Position numbers and translations under genes: made by a program. Below, in pieces: positions 1 to 10,195 of a DNA stretch of 64,000 nt. Position 1 is the stretch's first letter. Every line of letters begins with the position of its first letter. A model generated the notes under the pieces. That model saw nothing but the letters and a program-made list of their open reading frames with translations. It had not been told where the DNA came from and searched no databases. The stretch covers positions 208,059,384-208,123,383 of the forward strand of contig CM030364.1 in the NCBI GenBank assembly GCA_017893485.1, written 5' to 3'. This stretch comes from Hemerocallis citrina. Taxonomy: Eukaryota > Streptophyta > Magnoliopsida > Asparagales > Asphodelaceae.

Positions 1-2778
1 TCTAAGGCACCGTATGGGATGGCTCCAGTAGAACAGGATGAGGTGAAACGGCAGATTGAGGAACTGTTGGAGAAAGGTTTTATTCAACCTAGTGCGTCAC
101 CTTGGGGAGCACCAGTGCTTTTGGTAAAAAAGAAGGATGGATCGATGAGAATGTGTATCAATTACCGGGAGCTGAATAAGGTCACTGTTCAGAATAAGTA
201 TCCGATTCCTCGAATTGATGACTTGTTCGATCGTCTACAAGGAGCAGCTGTATTCTCCAAAATAGATCTTCGATCAGGATATCACCAAGTGCGAGTGAAA
301 GCTGAAGATGTGCACAAAACTGCATTTAGAACTCGGCATGGGCATTACGAATTCTTAGTTATGCCATTCGGAGTGACGAATGCACCCGCAATCTTCATGG
401 ACTTGATGAACAGAGTTCTGAGGCCGTTTATTGATTCTTTCGTCGTGGTGTTTATCGACGATATTCTCGTGTACTCCAAGTCAGAGGAGGAGCACACTGA
501 GCATCTGGCAGCAGTTTTGCAGAAGCTGGAAGAGCAGAAGTTGTATGCCAAGTTATCCAAGTGTGATTACTGGAAATCTGAAGTGGCATTCCTAGGTCAC
601 ATCCTTTCTAAGGAGGGAGTGGCAACTGACCCTCAGAAGATAGATGCAGTGAGAGATTGGGCTAGGCCTACTACAGTGAAGGAAGTCAGAAGTTTTCTTG
701 GGATGACTGGATACAACAGGAGATTCATTCAAGGTTATGCTCAGATAGCTGTACCGCTTACTGGACTGACCAAGAAGAATGTGAGCCTCAAGTGGACTGA
801 GCAATGTGAGGCGAGCTTTCAGGAGTTGAAAGATAAGCTGACTACTGCACCTATTTTGGCTTTGCCTAGAGCAAGTGTTGAGTATGATGTTTATAGCGAT
901 GCTTCACATTGTGGGCTTGGTTGTGTCTTAATGCAAGAAGGAAGAGTAATTGCTTATGGGTCTAGGCAACTACGACCACATGAGAAGAATTACCCGACTC
1001 ATGATCTGGAGTTGGCTGCGATTATCTTTGCTTTGAAGCAATGGAGACACTACGTGTACGGTGAGAAGTTGAATATGTACACGGACCACAAGAGCTTGAA
1101 GTATATATATCAGCAGAGGGATCTGAATCTGAGGCAGCGGAGATGGTTGGAAGTGCTCGAGGATATGCGACCTGAGATCAAGTATCATCCTGGAAAGGCT
1201 AATGTTGTGGCTGATGCACTTAGTCGCAAGAGCAGTTTAGCCAGTTTGATTACGACTCAGAAGCATTTGATTGAGGAGTTAGACCGAGCAGGTATTGAGG
1301 TTGTCTTGCAAGGATTGGGAGCATCTTTGGCTCAGTTAAGGCTTCAGCCTACTTTGAATGCAAGGATCATTGCAAGTCAGGAGCTTGATGCTGATATCTT
1401 GGTGATGAAGGAGCAGGTTGGGGCTGGCAGGTTGCCCGGATTTCAAATCAGGAACGGAGTGCTGTGGTTCGGAGATAGGCTGTGTGTTCCAAATCAGGAG
1501 GACCTGAAAGAGAGTATTCTTCAGGAGGCGCATGCCACTCTTTTGTCTGTACATTCTGGGAGCACTAAGATGTACAAAGACATCAAACAGCATTTCTGGT
1601 GGTCAGGTTTGAAGCGGGATGTGGCTGAATTTGTTGCGAAGTGTGAGGTTTGTCAGCAAGTCAAAGCCGAAAATCAGAGACCCGGAGGTCTATTACAGCC
1701 GTTACCTATTCCGGAATGGAAGTGGGATAACATCAGTATGGATTTCATTACGGGATTGCCTAAGAGTCCTAAAGGCAATGATGCGATTTGGGTCATAGTC
1801 GATCGACTAACCAAGTCCGCTCACTTTTTGGCGATGAAACTCACTGCTTCGATGGACAAATTAGCCGAGATGTATGTTGGCGAGATTGTCCGACTTCATG
1901 GTGTTTCTTCAACTATTGTGTCTGATCGAGATGCGCGGTTTACTTTGCATTTCTGGAGGAGTCTTCAGACAGCTTTGGGTACCAAGACGGATTTCAGCAC
2001 TGCTTTTCATCCGCAAACCGATGGGCAGACCGAGAGAGTCAACCGTATTCTTGAGGATATGCTTCGGTGTTGTATACTAGACTTTGGAGGCAGTTGGGAA
2101 AGGCATTTACCCTTGGTAGAGTTTGCCTACAACAACAGTTTTCAGGCTAGCATCAGGATGGCGCCGTACGAAGCTTTGTATGGCAGGAAGTGCAGGACTC
2201 CTGTTTGTTGGTATGAAGTTGGGGAGCGTCAGTTGTTTGGTCCTGAGCTTGTGCAGCAGACTTCTGAGAAGATTGTTCTGATCAGGAAAAGGTTGGTGGA
2301 AGCTCAAAGCAGGCAGAAAAGCTATGCAGATAACCGGAGAAGGGACCTTGAGTTTGAGGTTGGTGACTTCGTCTTTCTGAAGGTATCACCCAGTAAAGGT
2401 GTGGTTCGTTTTGGCAAAGGCAGGAAGTTAGCCCCGAGGTTTATAGGCCCGTATAAGATATTGAAAAGGATCGAGAAAACTGCTTACCGGCTTGAATTAC
2501 CGGAAGAGTTGTCTCAGGTGCACAATGTCTTTCATGTGTCTATGCTGAGAGGTTACATTCCAGATCCGAGTCATCATTTTCCTGAAGTGCCGGAAGGTTT
2601 GCAGTTGGATCTGAACTACATCGAGTCTCCAGTCGAGATTGTTGACCGTAGGGAGAAAGTCTTAAGGAATAAGACGATACCGATGGTCAAGGTAGTCTGG
2701 AGAAACCATTTGGTTGAAGAGGCTACTTGGGAATCTGAGGAGAGGATGTTGAAGGACTACCCTGAGCATTTTGCTTGA
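1..2778 (+). CDS. pol: Gypsy-1 pol polyprotein, 3' part (RT, RNase H, integrase, chromodomain-like)
   Basis: The frame is open from base 1, so the true start is upstream. The first ATG (position 19) is internal by comparison with Gypsy-2. Counting residues from that Met, the RT catalytic FIDD box is at about 145-148. RNase H follows with the [11 protein letters not shown] motif near 354-364. The integrase zinc region has an H-H-C-C arrangement around residues 513-555. The DDE triad is D575 (MDFITGLP), D636 (SDRDARF) and E672 (QTDGQTERV), with 35 residues between the last two as in retroviral-type integrases. The C-terminus ([14 protein letters not shown]...) resembles the chromodomain tail of Tekay/Del chromoviruses, thought to guide insertion into heterochromatin. 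There is no stop or frameshift in the visible 926 codons, unlike Gypsy-2, so this copy may still be coding-competent. Subclade naming is by motif recall only. Confidence 0.92.
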   Translation, partial: SKAPYGMAPVEQDEVKRQIEELLEKGFIQPSASPWGAPVLLVKKKDGSMRMCINYRELNKVTVQNKYPIPRIDDLFDRLQGAAVFSKIDLRSGYHQVRVKAEDVHKTAFRTRHGHYEFLVMPFGVTNAPAIFMDLMNRVLRPFIDSFVVVFIDDILVYSKSEEEHTEHLAAVLQKLEEQKLYAKLSKCDYWKSEVAFLGHILSKEGVATDPQKIDAVRDWARPTTVKEVRSFLGMTGYNRRFIQGYAQIAVPLTGLTKKNVSLKWTEQCEASFQELKDKLTTAPILALPRASVEYDVYSDASHCGLGCVLMQEGRVIAYGSRQLRPHEKNYPTHDLELAAIIFALKQWRHYVYGEKLNMYTDHKSLKYIYQQRDLNLRQRRWLEVLEDMRPEIKYHPGKANVVADALSRKSSLASLITTQKHLIEELDRAGIEVVLQGLGASLAQLRLQPTLNARIIASQELDADILVMKEQVGAGRLPGFQIRNGVLWFGDRLCVPNQEDLKESILQEAHATLLSVHSGSTKMYKDIKQHFWWSGLKRDVAEFVAKCEVCQQVKAENQRPGGLLQPLPIPEWKWDNISMDFITGLPKSPKGNDAIWVIVDRLTKSAHFLAMKLTASMDKLAEMYVGEIVRLHGVSSTIVSDRDARFTLHFWRSLQTALGTKTDFSTAFHPQTDGQTERVNRILEDMLRCCILDFGGSWERHLPLVEFAYNNSFQASIRMAPYEALYGRKCRTPVCWYEVGERQLFGPELVQQTSEKIVLIRKRLVEAQSRQKSYADNRRRDLEFEVGDFVFLKVSPSKGVVRFGKGRKLAPRFIGPYKILKRIEKTAYRLELPEELSQVHNVFHVSMLRGYIPDPSHHFPEVPEGLQLDLNYIESPVEIVDRREKVLRNKTIPMVKVVWRNHLVEEATWESEERMLKDYPEHFA

Positions 2779-2862
2779 TTGTATCTTTGTATCTTTTGGT
2801 TCTTGTTGTTGTGTTTTCTGTTTTCTCGCTCTTGACTGTAGTTCCGGGGACGGAACTATTCT

Positions 2863-2875
2863 AAGGAGGGAGTGA
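2863..2875 (+). promoter_or_regulatory. Polypurine tract of Gypsy-1
   Basis: The purine-rich AAGGAGGGAGTGA abuts the TG that starts the 3' LTR. It should prime plus-strand DNA synthesis. Gypsy-2 has the near-identical AAGGAGGGAGTGT at its own LTR edge. Confidence 0.85.
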
Positions 2876-3246
2876 TGTAATACCCTGATTTTCCAAATAT
2901 ATGAAAAATTATTTACTTTTACACATGGTGTGCACGTGCAACATTTTGATTGAATTAAATCTTATAATTATTTTATTGTGATGAGTATAAATATTTAAAT
3001 ATGTGTTCTCAAATTAGTTTATACAAAAGCCTTTTCCTTTAAATAAATAAGAAATCCCTATTTTAAAGTCTTTTCCTAAAGCCCCAAAATTTAGTTTGTT
3101 TTTCTTTAAAATAAATTATCTTGGCCCAAATTAATTTAAGCCCATGGTTTAATTCTTTTTCTATTTTTCTACAACTTGTAATGTGTAACATTTTTTTTAA
3201 AAAAGAGACTTATTATTTATGTACAAGTTCTTGTAGGGGTGATTTG

Positions 3247-3278
3247 TGCATGCACGTGCATTTCACATACACGTGCAT
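3247..3278 (+). promoter_or_regulatory. G-box (CACGTG) block upstream of the Gypsy-1 TATA box
   Basis: Two CACGTG cores sit in a purine/pyrimidine-alternating stretch about 160-190 bp upstream of the TATA box. Gypsy-2 has a similar cluster at a similar distance. CACGTG is a known bHLH/bZIP core; use as an enhancer is inferred. Confidence 0.45.
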
Positions 3279-3434
3279 TGAGCACTATTCTTGGCCGGAT
3301 TTGAGTAGAGAAGTGGGTGTGAGTCATGGGTAGTTATGTGGAGTGTGGGTGGTTATCACAACTCCCTAGTCCATCCTAGCCCTTGATCCTATAACTATCT
3401 ACTAAATCCTAGCCCTCCATCCTACTCAAGTTTG

Positions 3435-3443
3435 TATATAAAT
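3435..3443 (+). promoter_or_regulatory. TATA box of the Gypsy-1 LTR
   Basis: TATATAAAT followed by ACCCC lies about 560 bp into the LTR. Gypsy-2 has TATAAATACCCC at the equivalent place on its own sense strand, which supports this as the Pol II core promoter. Confidence 0.7.
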
Positions 3444-3820
3444 ACCCCTCTCATTCCCTATTTCTTTTACACTAGAATCATTATTGTAAGAGAGGTATTT
3501 TGTGAGAGAGTTGTGTGTGCTTTTCTGTGGAGGCCGAGTAGCATTTCTGAAGGCTTCGGTGTGGAGCAAGGAGCAAGGAGTGAGGAGTCGTCCACTACAT
3601 TAAGGAGCTTTTGCTGGATTTCGATTATTTCGTCAAATAAGGTGGGTGTTTCTCAGGACTTCTAATGTAGATAATATGACATGATTTTGATGATTGCTAC
3701 ATGTTTATGAAAAGTGAATTCGAACATATTAGAATTTGCCTGAGTATGACTATGATGATGATTATGAAAGATAAATAGGGTAATAACGACACTGTAAATT
3801 AAGAATGATTTAGGTCTGAA

Positions 3821-4595
3821 CAGTCGACTACCAATTGGATGAGTCGACTGATACGAGACGTGTGCTCTCAAGTTTTGTTAGAAAGTTTCATGATGTAGGG
3901 GTGTAATAACTAGAATGAAATAGAAATGCAAATTTGTATCTTCGATGTCGCATATGACTAAGAAGACATGAACATGTGGAAAGAAACTAGTGATAATTAG
4001 TAAAACTGAGAATGGCCTGTGCAGTCGACTGACGATGTGAACAGCCGACTGGTGCATTGATTAAATTATGATTATTCTGCAATTCCATGAAATGAGATAT
4101 TCCATTGTGTTGACCTAGTATAATAAATTGAGTTTAACATCTCATCTCTGCACGAAAGTTATGAATAAGTGTAAATGTATGTCTAGTATTTTTCTCGAAG
4201 GAAGGACAATATTAGTTACTTGAAATTCCGTGATTATGATGTTACTGAACAGTTAAGAAATTACACATTTTGTGACATGGATATATTGTAATTTGACACC
4301 ATGATGCATGTGTATATGGTGACTGATGGAAGAATAATCCCTTAATTTGAAATATGAACCTGTTCACTCGACTTAATGCGAGTAGTAAGTCGACTGGGCT
4401 GAGCATGAAAATGTGTATTATTAAGACTCGGTGCAGACGACTGATCTAGAGATAAGTCGACTGATAGATGAATGATTTTGAATATAGAAAGTTTCGGGAC
4501 AGCCAACTGGTCATGTGCAGCAGTCGACTCTCCCGAGCAATTGTGAAGAGTTTGATTTGACTGAACAAGTCGACTGGACTTTCTCCAAGTCGACT
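3821..4595 (+). repeat. Paired GTCGAC palindrome array in the Gypsy-1 LTR
   Basis: Exact GTCGAC occurs at 3823, 3843, 4024, 4389, 4456, 4523, 4569 and 4589, with one-base variants at 4044, 4367, 4436 and a two-base variant at 4502. They form six pairs with spacings of 20, 20, 22, 20, 21 and 20 bp. The flanks usually extend each site to AGTCGACTG or CAGTCGACT. The Gypsy-2 LTR of the same family lacks this array. Confidence 0.9.
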
Positions 4596-5106
4596 GTCCA
4601 GAGTATATTTTGATATGTCAGAGATTTCATTTGATATTGTGTGAAAAGTTATGAATCCTGTGATTAATGTTAGAAATCCTATTTTTGTTGCTGTACATGA
4701 AATGAATCATCATTTATTGAGAATTTATATGAAATGAATCATAGTTTTGAACCGAGAATTAAATGAATATGAAAGTTAAAGAACATGATATGCTGAGGCA
4801 ATGATAAATGAATTCATGAGTAGGAAATGCTCCAATTGGAAATTGTGAATTGTGAATTGTAAATTGAAATGGAGAGTAGCTAAGTCTCCCCCGGCATTGG
4901 AAATGAATGAATGAAATGAAAATTGAAAGGAAGGCCAAGGTTGGTCATGTGTAAATGAAATGAGTAAGTCCGGTTTGGTGGAGAGGCTAACTCTAGAGCT
5001 TCGATTTTTATTCATGATTCTAATGATTTTAGTACATAGTGAAGATGTGATGAAAGTGAGAGAAAACATAAGTATGAGAACTAGAGTTTACGGTGCGGGT
5101 GTGTGA

Positions 5107-5276
5107 GCCACAGAATGCATGCTTGATGAGTCAAGACATGGCGTGGGCACAACTCAGTAATGATCGGACTTTAGCCACGCTTGTGGGATGTTTGGTGACT
5201 GCAAGAGGATCGTGTTCAGGGAGGAGACTTGAATTGCCACAGAATGCATGCTTGATGAGTCAAGACATGGCGTGGG
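5107..5276 (+). repeat. Two identical 40-bp hairpin-containing direct repeats in the LTR
   Basis: The 40-bp unit at 5107-5146 recurs exactly at 5237-5276, 130 bp apart. Each contains CTTGATGAGTCAAG, which can form a 5-bp stem with a TGAG loop. Both Gypsy-2 LTRs carry a similar pair in reverse orientation (about 29080-29250 and 37550-37720). Confidence 0.85.
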
Positions 5277-5906
5277 GTTCCCCTCCAGGATCCAGGATAC
5301 GTGCTTGTACTCAGAGATCATCTAGGATACTCACCGTAGTTACAGTAGTAGATTAAGTCATGACGAGGGATTGAACCCTACAAAGATGAAGAACGAATAA
5401 GAGGCTTACCCCTGGACCTATGTAGTATGGGATGCATAGAATCCGAACAAGTGCGCATTAGTGTCATGTAAATTAAGTAAATGCATTAAGGATTAAGTGC
5501 ACAATCACAACACGACATCATTAAGATTATTTCCTTTGTTTTATGTTTGATATGTGAACAAGTTTGTGATCTGTTAAGAAATGAGAATCATTATACTGTT
5601 TCTGGCATAGAGAGGATGGCCATGTATAATTATCGTCGGTTGAATAAACTGACGTACCCACAGTTTTGTATGCAGGATAAATGACCTGTTAAAGAGGAAT
5701 GGATGCATAAAGATTTTACCATGTTGTTGTGTATTTATTCAAATGTTGTATCTTTTACTTCCGCTGTGCAAATGTAAATGTAATATATGATGTAACTCTG
5801 ATGTAAAGTGAAAAGTTTTGATTTCCTTGTAAAATTGTACTAAAGAAAGTGAAAAGATCCTGTAGAACATCTCGAATTCAGTGTATTTGGGATTCGGGGC
5901 ATTACA

Positions 5907-6864
5907 ACTTCCAAACTAAGTATGCTGCTAGCATCCTCATCTTCTTTTACTGTTAGTGAAGCTTATTTTCATGCATCTGATTGTCATCTTGGCATGTTTT
6001 TTTGGTCAAAATGGGTTCACTGTGAACTGAGGATGGTATAGGTATGTATGCCAAAATCCTCCGGGTATGCACAACAATTGGGTTTTAGATTTAGTTGGGC
6101 TAAAGAATTAGAAGAGCAACATATACGCTCAGATAATGGGTTTTTTCATTTTCAGATACTGTTAGATAACCTGATTGCCATCTTAGGCATGATTTTTTAA
6201 CCAAAAAATGGGTACACTTCCAAACTAAGTATGCTGCTAGCATCCTCATCTTCTTTTACTGTTAGTGAAGCTTATTTTCATGCATTTGATTGTCATCTTG
6301 GCATGTTTTTTTGACCAAAATGGGTTCACTGTGAACTGAGGATGGTATAGGTACGTATTCCAAAATCCTCTGGATATGCACAACAATTGGATTTTAGATT
6401 TAGTTGGTCTAAAGAATTAGTAGAGCAACATATATGCTCAGATAATGGAAATTTTCATTTTCAGATATTGTTAGAGAAGCTGATTAGAGAAGCTGATTGC
6501 CATCTTAGGCATGATTTTTTAACAAAATGGGTTCACTTCCAAACTAAGTATGCTGCTAGCATCCTCATTTTCTTTTACTGTTAATGAAGCTTATCCCATG
6601 CATCTGATTGTCATCTTGGCATGTTTTTTTGACCAAAATGGGTTCACTGTGAACTGAGGATGCTATAGCTGTATGCCAAAATCCTTCGGATATGCACAAC
6701 AATTAGTTCACTCTGAAAAATATATGCTTACATACTGGACATTATCATTTTTCTTTTACTGTTAATGAAGCTGATTTCATGCATCTGATTGGCATCTTGG
6801 CATGTTTTTTACTAAAATCCTCCAAATCTGTACAAGAATTGGGCTGAACAAACCTCGTGCAGGT
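5907..6864 (+). repeat. CACTA internal tandem repeats (~306-bp unit), left block
   Basis: Three units start with a CATCTTCTTTTACTG-type sequence near 5938, 6247 and 6566, followed by a shortened unit. The same unit makes up 22823-24700. Gypsy-1 cut into this block at 5906 and Copia-A cut it off at 6864. No credible gene is present; the short open frame at 6387-6584 is repeat-derived. Confidence 0.88.
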
Positions 6865-8298
6865 TGTTGATTCTTGATTTTGATGATCACAACACAGTGC
6901 CACATGTGTTTATATTATACAGCTAACAATGCAGCGTTCATATCAAAAGACAATTCTAGCTGAACAAATGCACAAGCTCTCAAGGATACAGCTCAAGACA
7001 AGGATCAAGACTTTACTCAAAGCAAGGATCAAAGACTCAATTCAACTCAAGACTCAAGCTTAAATGTGTTATATTGTTGTGTCTTGTAAACATTGTAATG
7101 TACTTTCCTGTTGAGTCTTTAGTCTGATGTAAAGCCTTGTCAAACACACACACACACACTTAACAATTTCATACTGTGTGTCTCTAAAAAAACCCCTCAA
7201 AATAAGTCAAAACAGTTTGAAGAATTTTAGCTTTTAAGTACCAGTCGACTTAAGCCTATGCCAGTCGACTGATAAGTACGAAACTGTTTAAAATTATTCA
7301 AACTCTGATCAGTCGACTCATATGGCAACCCAGTCGACTGATCGAGAGCTTTTTGACCGTTTTCTGATTTTCAAAAACGAACTTTTTCAAATTCAAACGG
7401 TTTGATCCGTTGGTTGACAGTTATGTAACTGCTTTCCAACGTTCAGAAGTACAAAACTCTTTATATAGAGTTTCTTCTCAAACAGAAACACTCACTTAAT
7501 TCACTTGACTACTTGATTTCTTAAAAACACCCGAGCACTCTTGAGAAAAATTTAAGTGATTTTCTGTGAAGAAAAAAGCTTTCAAGTTCACATACTCTGG
7601 TTCTCTACACTCAGTCCAGTATAGCATTGAATTCGCTTTGGACTGAGTATAGAAGTCAACCTATTGTTTTAGCCACGTGCATCAACACATACAACAACAA
7701 GGCTATAGGTTGATTGTAAAATTCCTCTTGTACTCTTGCTCTCGGTTGGAGAGTGTTTTTGACTCTTGGTTGTAGAGTCGGTGTCTTTTCACTCTTGGTT
7801 GAAGAGTGGGTCTGCTTTCTCTGGTTGAGAGAAAGGACTACGGGTTAGACAAGGTTGTTGTCTTGAACGCCGTAGGGTATTCTTGTATTTATTTTTCAAG
7901 AATAGTGGAAATCTCAAGTGGGTTGCTTGGGGACTGGATGTAGGTCGGGAGGACCGAACCAGGATATATCTTGTGTACTCTGTGATTGGTTGTCTTGTGA
8001 TTGCATTTACTTTTGATCAATTATACTCTGCAAAACTAGTCTGACCAGTCGACTCAGCTTCGTATCAGTCGACTGATCAGTCTCGTATTAGTTATTCTCT
8101 TTGTCTCATCAGTCGCCTGTATTATCTATCAGTCGACTGTTTCGAGAGGTTAAATTTATTTTGATTTTGGCTATATCAGTCGACTGGTTCCCCACTGAGT
8201 CGACTGTGCCGAGAGAAATTTCTTATTCCGCAATTTATTATTATAAACACTATTCACCCCCCCTCTAGTGTTTGTTGCTTAGCCTACAGGATCCAACA
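6865..8298 (+). repeat. Copia-A 5' LTR
   Basis: It begins TGTTGATTC and ends CCAACA. It contains a short AC microsatellite (about 7146-7160), a candidate TATA sequence (CTTTATATAG near 7460) and five GTCGAC palindrome pairs at 7244/7264, 7312/7333, 8048/8068, 8112/8132 (first member is GTCGCC) and 8179/8199. Confidence 0.95.
7241..8204 (+). repeat. Five paired CAGTCGACTG palindromes in the Copia-A 5' LTR
   Basis: Pair spacings are 20, 21, 20, 20 and 20 bp. After the second member of several pairs a CGAGAG motif follows within 2-3 bases (7342, 8140 and 8207 regions). Before the first member CTGAN often occurs. The 3' LTR carries the same five pairs 8495 bp downstream. Confidence 0.92.
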
Positions 8299-8300
8299 CT

Positions 8301-8312
8301 TGGTATCAGAGC
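8301..8312 (+). promoter_or_regulatory. Primer binding site (tRNA-iMet) of Copia-A
   Basis: TGGTATCAGAGC starts two bases after the LTR end. It is the canonical complement of the 3' end of plant initiator methionine tRNA, the usual minus-strand primer for copia elements. Confidence 0.95.
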
Positions 8313-8325
8313 AAGGTTACAGGCA

Positions 8326-9375
8326 ATGGCAACTACATCAAATACTAATCAGTACCATGAAGGACAATCTACACAACGACCACCACTATTTGATGGAACA
8401 AACTATAACTATTGGAAGTGCCGAATGCGAATCTATCTCCAATCAATCAACTACGAGATATGGCAAATGACAGAGACGGAACATACTGCTCCTACCATTC
8501 CATATGCACAATGGAATGATGATCAAAAGAGTCAGACTATGAACAATGCCAAAGCAATGAATGCCTTATTCTGTGCACTGACGAAGGAAGAATTCAACCG
8601 TGTATCCAATGCTACAACCGCATATCAAATTTGGCATACACTCGAGGTAACACATGAAGGAACGAATAAAGTAAAAGAATCTAAAATTTCTGTTCTTGTC
8701 CACAGGTTTGAAATGTTCAGAATGAAGGACAATGAGACTGTGTCTGAGATGATTACAAGATTCACAGACATTACCAACTCTCTTGTGGCGCTTGGAAAGA
8801 CTTATACTCAAGCAGAGATGGTCAGAAAAGTACTACGAGCACTCACTCCAGAATGGGAAAAGAAAACCACAGCAATAGAAGAGGCAAATGACTTGTCAAC
8901 ACTTTCTCTCGAGAATCTTGTTGGTAATCTCATGGCATATGAGGTTCAACTTGAAGATCGAAAGAAAGATACTGAATCACACCAAACAAAGAAGAAATCA
9001 TTGGCTTTTAAAGCAATGACTGACTCAGAAGATGAGGAAGAAGATGAAGAAGAAATAGCAATGTTCACTCGGAGATTCAAGAAGTTCTTAAAGAAGGGTA
9101 AGTTTCATTCTAAGAGTAAAGATTCTAATGACCCTCCTACATGTTTCAGGTGCAATAAGATAGGTCACATGAAGAAGGACTGTCCCTTAGAAAATGCAAA
9201 GAACAAGGGAAAACATCCAACTTCAAGAAAGACAAATATTCAAAGAACAAATTTGCCAAGAACAAAAAGGCGTATCAAGCCACATGGGATGATAGCGATT
9301 CATCTTCCGAAGAAGAAACGGATGAAAATAACGAAGTGGCAAATGTATGCTTTATGGCTGCACAAGAACATGTAA
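8326..9375 (+). pseudogene. gag: Copia-A gag, N-terminal part, ending in a frameshift
   Basis: The start is taken as the ATG at 8326, just after the primer site; the open frame extends upstream into the LTR, which would not be coding. The protein has a copia gag (UBN2-type) core, including YNYWKCRMRIYL near residues 26-37. It then has an acidic stretch and a zinc knuckle CFRCNKIGHMKKDC near residues 279-292, for RNA packaging. At the A-run 9210-9213 one base appears to be missing: the conserved downstream reading shifts to another frame and the current frame ends 54 codons later. Gag forms the virus-like particle, so this copy would make a truncated Gag that keeps its zinc knuckle but loses its C-terminal region. 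A sequencing error in the homopolymer is an alternative. Confidence 0.88.
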
Positions 9376-10142
9376 GTAATGATTATGATTCTGAAGATCT
9401 TCTTGATGCATTTAATGAAATATTCCAAGAATTAAAGAAAGAAAAGATTAGAGTTAAGAATCTTGAGAAAGTGAATCAAACACTTAATCAAGAAAATCTT
9501 AACCTTGATAAGGAAGTAAAATCCTTAAATTCTCGTCTTGCAAGTCTAGATACTGATCTTGAAACTCTCAAAAAGAATTATGAAGAGATTTCAAAGAATG
9601 TATCTAAGTTTAACAAAGGCAAAGAGAATTTAAATGATATGCTTCATCATCAAGTTGCATCTAGTCATAAATTTGGACTTGGTTTTAAGAAATCTTCTAT
9701 AAAAGAATCTCCTGTTTTAAACACTAGTAAGACTAAGTCAGCATCTATTTCTAGTGTTACACACAAGTTATATGATTTCTTTGCAAAACCACAGGTTGTT
9801 AAATTCAGTGATAAAAGTGATACTAACGTTCGGTTAAGTCGACTGAACCATAGCACCAGTCGTCTGTCCAGAGAAAGTGGATCTCATTCCACGGGATCAA
9901 AACCTCTTATAAGTCGACCTAGTGCATCTACCAGTCGACTGATACATACCAACAGTCGACTGATAAACACTGGTAAGTCGACTGGACAGAACAAACTAGT
10001 ATGGGTTCCAGTCAATCTTAATCAGAATGATAGAATTACTTATATCAATTCTTATATGCTAAATGTGTGTAATTCTGCCTATTATATTTCTGCTTATGGA
10101 GGAAGATCAAACTCTTCATGGGTTTGGTTTCCCCCAAACTAA
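9336..10142 (+). pseudogene. gag: Copia-A gag C-terminal region with coiled coil and palindrome-encoded repeats
   Basis: This frame continues the gag sequence after the frameshift at about 9210. The conserved reading begins before the nominal ATG at 9336. Residues about 30-90 are rich in K, E, L and N with heptad-like spacing (EKVNQTLNQENLNLDKEVKS), so a coiled coil is likely. Residues about 165-225 are a Ser/Arg/Thr-rich low-complexity stretch (STSRL, NSRLI) encoded by a run of GTCGAC palindromes, so the DNA motif appears to shape the protein there. The frame stops at 10140-10142, next to a CCCCC run where another one-base slip would restore the pol-like reading. It is not a stand-alone gene. 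Confidence 0.75.
9836..9982 (+). repeat. GTCGAC palindrome array inside gag coding sequence
   Basis: GTCGAC occurs at 9838, 9913, 9934, 9955 and 9977, with GTCGTC at 9859. Neighbour spacings are 21, 21, 21 and 22 bp inside the two groups. Placing regulatory-like palindromes in a low-complexity protein spacer costs little protein function. Confidence 0.9.
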
Positions 10143-10195
10143 TATGTTTTGGACCCAATAAAAAGGGTACCATATTTACCTCAAATGTTTTATAG

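Larger units (their letters stand above)
1..5906 (+). mobile_element. Gypsy-1: Ty3/gypsy (chromovirus/Tekay-like) retrotransposon, 3' part
   Basis: The window opens inside the pol gene. What remains is RT, RNase H, integrase and a chromodomain-like tail, then a polypurine tract and a complete 3' LTR starting TGTAATACCC and ending GGGGCATTACA. The LTR length (3031 bp), the protein motifs and the LTR ends match Gypsy-2 in this window, so both belong to one family. It is inserted in the CACTA ~306-bp repeats. The bases after the LTR are ACTTC; the matching left duplication is outside the window. Confidence 0.9.
2876..5906 (+). repeat. Gypsy-1 3' LTR (3031 bp)
   Basis: It begins TGTAAT and ends ATTACA, giving TG...CA with a short terminal inverted repeat. 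Landmarks in order: a CACGTG-rich block at 3247-3278, a TATA box at 3435, an array of GTCGAC palindromes at 3821-4595, and two identical 40-bp hairpin repeats at 5107-5146 and 5237-5276. The rest is AT-rich without coding sequence. Its first ~80 bp and last ~800 bp match the Gypsy-2 LTRs clearly, while the middle differs. Confidence 0.92.

Noticed and set aside
5113..5126. Hammerhead ribozyme suggested by CTTGATGAG
   Set aside because: The conserved GAAA and the cleavage-site context are missing and the sequence instead folds as a simple CTTGA/TCAAG hairpin.
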